Origin: Pseudomonadota bacterium
Lineage (GTDB): Bacteria > Pseudomonadota > Gammaproteobacteria > Enterobacterales > Enterobacteriaceae
NCBI GenBank assembly: GCA_023454395.1
Contig: JAEYFY010000251.1
Location: 1-14,511 of the forward strand
Length of the DNA stretch: 14,511 bases
Direction of reading: 5' to 3'
Below, in pieces: positions 12,856-14,511 of the stretch (within the stretch, counting starts at the first letter, position 1; each line of letters begins with the position of its first letter). Made by a program: the position numbers and the translations under genes. The notes below the pieces were generated by a model. The model did no database searches, had not been told where the DNA came from, and worked only from the letters and a program-made list of their open reading frames with translations.

Positions 12856-13185
12856 ATGTTTGTATTTAACGGAAAAGAAATCGAGACAGATAGCCACGGT
12901 TATTTAAAAAATAGCAATGAGTGGAATGAAGATATGGTTCCAACATTAGCAGAACTAGAAGAAATAGAGCTTACAGAACAACATTGGGAGATTATCCGTT
13001 TTGTTCGCCAGTTTTATTTAGAATTTAATACCTCCCCTGCTATTCGTATGTTAGTAAAAGCACTTGCACAAAAATATGGCGATGAAAAAGGAAATAGCCG
13101 TTATCTTTATCGTTTATTTCCTAAAGGTCCGGCAAAACAGGCTACAAAACTTGCTGGCTTACCAAAACCCGTTAAATGTATTTAA
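12856..13185 (+). CDS. tusE: sulfur-relay protein TusE
   Basis: 109 residues, the same as E. coli TusE, from [17 protein letters not shown] to the invariant end GLPKPVKCI. TusE accepts persulfide sulfur from the TusBCD complex and hands it to MnmA for 2-thiolation of U34 in tRNAs for Lys, Glu and Gln. The penultimate residue Cys108 is the sulfur carrier. Highly conserved segments include [20 protein letters not shown] and [18 protein letters not shown]. The frame opens earlier at a TTG (12841), but the ATG at 12856 gives the family length and start. No strong ribosome site is visible. It converges on acyP, with only 44 bp between stops and no clear terminator. Confidence 0.96.
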   Translation: MFVFNGKEIETDSHGYLKNSNEWNEDMVPTLAELEEIELTEQHWEIIRFVRQFYLEFNTSPAIRMLVKALAQKYGDEKGNSRYLYRLFPKGPAKQATKLAGLPKPVKCI

Positions 13186-13229
13186 TATTATTTTTCGATC
13201 AAAGAGAATTAAAAATCATTAAAACAGTG

Positions 13230-13511
13230 TTACTCATAATGGTGGATTGAAAAATCTGCCATTTGTTCATATTCGCAAGATGCCGCTGACCAAAATGTAA
13301 TTTTGGCGCTTTTAGGGCCACCAGCTTCTAACCAATCTTCAAATTCTTTTAATGCATTTTCTTCCGCAAAAGCCTTTACTCCCACGCTACCATCATCACG
13401 ATTCCAAACATACCCTGTTATTGGCTGTTTTTTCATCCATTGATAAGTAAAAAAACGAAAACCAACACCTTGAACACGCCCTTGAATAATATATTCTCTA
13501 CCGATTTTCAT
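13230..13511 (-). CDS. acyP: acylphosphatase
   Basis: 93 residues, the usual length for this small alpha/beta-sandwich enzyme, which hydrolyses the carboxyl-phosphate bond of acyl phosphates. The signature GRVQGVGFR contains catalytic Arg19, and GYVWNRDDGSV contains catalytic Asn37. The E. coli orthologue is YccX. The start is backed by AAGGG a few bases before the ATG. It is divergent from hspQ. In E. coli rlmI lies between these two genes; here they are adjacent, separated by 196 bp. Confidence 0.95.
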   Translation of the reverse strand: MKIGREYIIQGRVQGVGFRFFTYQWMKKQPITGYVWNRDDGSVGVKAFAEENALKEFEDWLEAGGPKSAKITFWSAASCEYEQMADFSIHHYE

Positions 13512-13642
13512 ATGCCCTTCTAGTAACCTTCTTCAAATAAAAATTCTGCCTAGGTTATTGTCTTTTCTTTATACAATAGATAATCTGATTTTGTGAGGTT
13601 TTTTATTCATAATGAAAGCAAAGGATTATATTTTTCCAAACC

Positions 13643-13670
13643 CTTGAAATTTCACTTTATGCCCTCATAT
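13643..13670 (+). promoter_or_regulatory. sigma-32 (heat-shock) promoter of hspQ
   Basis: CTTGAAA (13643-13649) is the exact sigma-32 -35 element, and CCTCATAT (13663-13670) matches CCCCATNT at 7 of 8 positions, with 13 bases between. This agrees with heat induction of hspQ in E. coli. Confidence 0.75.
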
Positions 13671-13707
13671 ATATAACCAATAAGCAAGGCTATATGGAGG
13701 TGATACT

Positions 13708-14028
13708 ATGATGACCGCCAGCAAATTTGGGATAGGACAGCAAGTTAGACATAAATTACTCGGCTACTTAGGCGTTGTTGTCGATGTGGATGCTGAATAT
13801 TCCCTTGATCAACCTAATGAGGATGATATTGCATCTAATGTGACCTTGCGAGCAGCACCTTGGTACCATGTTGTGATGGAAGATGATGAAGGGCAACCTG
13901 TTCATACTTATCTTGCTGAAGCGCAGATAACCTATGAAGTTTCAGATGAACACTTAGATAATGACTCATTGGATGAGTTATCACAGTCAATTCGTAGCCA
14001 ACTACAGGCACCACGATTAAGAAATTAA
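13708..14028 (+). CDS. hspQ: heat-shock protein HspQ
   Basis: 106 residues (E. coli 105). It matches the E. coli protein closely: [40 protein letters not shown], and the C-terminal QLQAPRLRN. HspQ binds hemimethylated DNA, promotes degradation of DnaA, and acts as both substrate and specificity-enhancing activator of the Lon protease. The ribosome site GGAGGTGAT (13696-13704) is a perfect nine-base complement to 16S rRNA, 7 bases from the ATG at 13708 when measured from GGAGG; a second ATG follows directly at 13711. A sigma-32 promoter stands at 13643-13670. It converges on yccU over a shared terminator. Confidence 0.96.
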   Translation: MMTASKFGIGQQVRHKLLGYLGVVVDVDAEYSLDQPNEDDIASNVTLRAAPWYHVVMEDDEGQPVHTYLAEAQITYEVSDEHLDNDSLDELSQSIRSQLQAPRLRN

Positions 14029-14068
14029 CCCAATTAATCTACATAACCAGTAATCTGAATGAAATGAT

Positions 14069-14098
14069 AATCGCCGAATTTGCTTTCGGCGATTTTAT
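14069..14098. terminator. terminator between convergent hspQ and yccU
   Basis: A 10-bp perfect stem, AATCGCCGAA (14069-14078) with TTCGGCGATT (14085-14094), has a 6-nt loop and a T-rich tail on the + strand. It lies between the hspQ stop (14028) and the yccU stop (14108). Confidence 0.85.
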
Positions 14099-14107
14099 TT
14101 TGGCGTA

Positions 14108-14511
14108 TTACCAAGGAAGACCATGTGCTTCAATTTCTTTTTTAGGACAACGATCCATTACCACACGTAACCCGGCATCTTCAGCTAAGTCTTTAGCATC
14201 TTCATTAATAACACCAATCTGCAACCATAATACTTTGGCATTAATTTCAATGGCTTCTTGCGCAATTTCTAATGCTACGTCAGATTGGCGAAAAACATCA
14301 ACCATATCGACAGCAACAGGAATATCTTTTAATGAGGCATAACATAGTTGCCCCAATAAGGTTTGCCCTGACATGCCTGGATTGACAGGAATAACATCAT
14401 AGCCTTGTTCTAATAGGAATTTCATGACTTTATAGCTTGGGCGATCTTCTTTATTACTCGCACCAACAAGCGCAATGGTTTTAACGCTTCTTAAAATGTC
14501 ATAAATGTCTG
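14108..14511 (-). CDS. yccU: CoA-binding protein YccU (partial, N-terminus outside window)
   Basis: The frame runs off the right edge. The visible 133 residues begin DIYDILRSVKTIALVGAS and end EIEAHGLPW. YccU is a small CoA-binding Rossmann-fold protein (Pfam CoA_binding_2) of unknown physiological role. The first beta strand and nucleotide-binding loop IALVGASNKEDRPSY is followed by GYDVIPVNPGMSGQTLLG, then VDMVDVFRQSD, the WLQIGVINEDA segment and VVMDRCPKKEI, all conserved in the E. coli protein. An internal ATG at 14425 is not the start, because conserved sequence continues upstream of it. About four to eight residues are missing from the N-terminus. Order and orientation next to hspQ agree with E. 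coli. Confidence 0.93.
   Translation of the reverse strand, partial: DIYDILRSVKTIALVGASNKEDRPSYKVMKFLLEQGYDVIPVNPGMSGQTLLGQLCYASLKDIPVAVDMVDVFRQSDVALEIAQEAIEINAKVLWLQIGVINEDAKDLAEDAGLRVVMDRCPKKEIEAHGLPW

Noticed and set aside
14064..14342. 92-codon + strand frame opposite yccU
   Set aside because: Antisense to the well-conserved yccU and starting inside the terminator hairpin.

Overview
The window looks like chromosomal DNA of an AT-rich member of the Enterobacterales, most likely Proteus or a close relative in the Morganellaceae. The evidence is gene-level: enterobacterial cbpA-cbpM, yeaR-yoaG, holE, serT, tusE, acyP, hspQ and yccU homologues, combined with low-GC codon use and very AT-rich intergenic DNA. 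This is inference from protein resemblance; no database search was made.

Layout. Positions 1-80 hold the 3' end of an unrecognised + strand gene. 324-1886 carries an alpha/beta hydrolase and a periplasmic MliC/PliC-type lysozyme inhibitor, both on the - strand, with a possible small RNA between them. A Rob-like AraC-family regulator (2267-3163) is transcribed away from the inhibitor and converges on a secreted C69-family dipeptidase (3243-4739, -). After a repeat-rich, gene-free stretch come the DnaJ-like co-chaperone CbpA and its modulator CbpM (- strand, stop and start overlapping by one base). Next is the yeaR-yoaG nitrate/nitric-oxide operon (+), preceded by an NsrR-like site overlapping NarL-type heptamers. 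The YoaG protein here is about twice the usual length and reads as an internal duplication. A LysR regulator and a PACE-family efflux protein follow as a divergent pair around a perfect 22-bp palindrome, the arrangement of aceR-aceI.

9,000-12,585 is accessory in character. It holds a small two-helix membrane protein, an orphan 293-residue protein with a possible N-terminal winged helix, broken or start-less coding fragments on both strands, a secreted six-cysteine protein, holE (DNA polymerase III theta) and a 32-residue lipoprotein. Its right edge is the 3' end of tRNA-Ser(UGA), next to two ordered repeat families of the kind found as recombinase arm sites. No integrase is present. It could be a decayed tRNA-anchored island or simply a variable spot.

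12,586-14,511 is conserved core: serT, tusE, acyP, hspQ and yccU. In E. coli, rlmI lies between acyP and hspQ; here it is absent. hspQ has a near-consensus sigma-32 promoter and an unusually strong Shine-Dalgarno sequence.

The points most worth a second look are the duplicated YoaG with its NsrR/NarL promoter, the efflux-gene palindrome, the repeat cluster beside serT, the orphan locus at 9,676-11,292, the six-cysteine secreted protein and a possible sRNA near 1,366-1,465.
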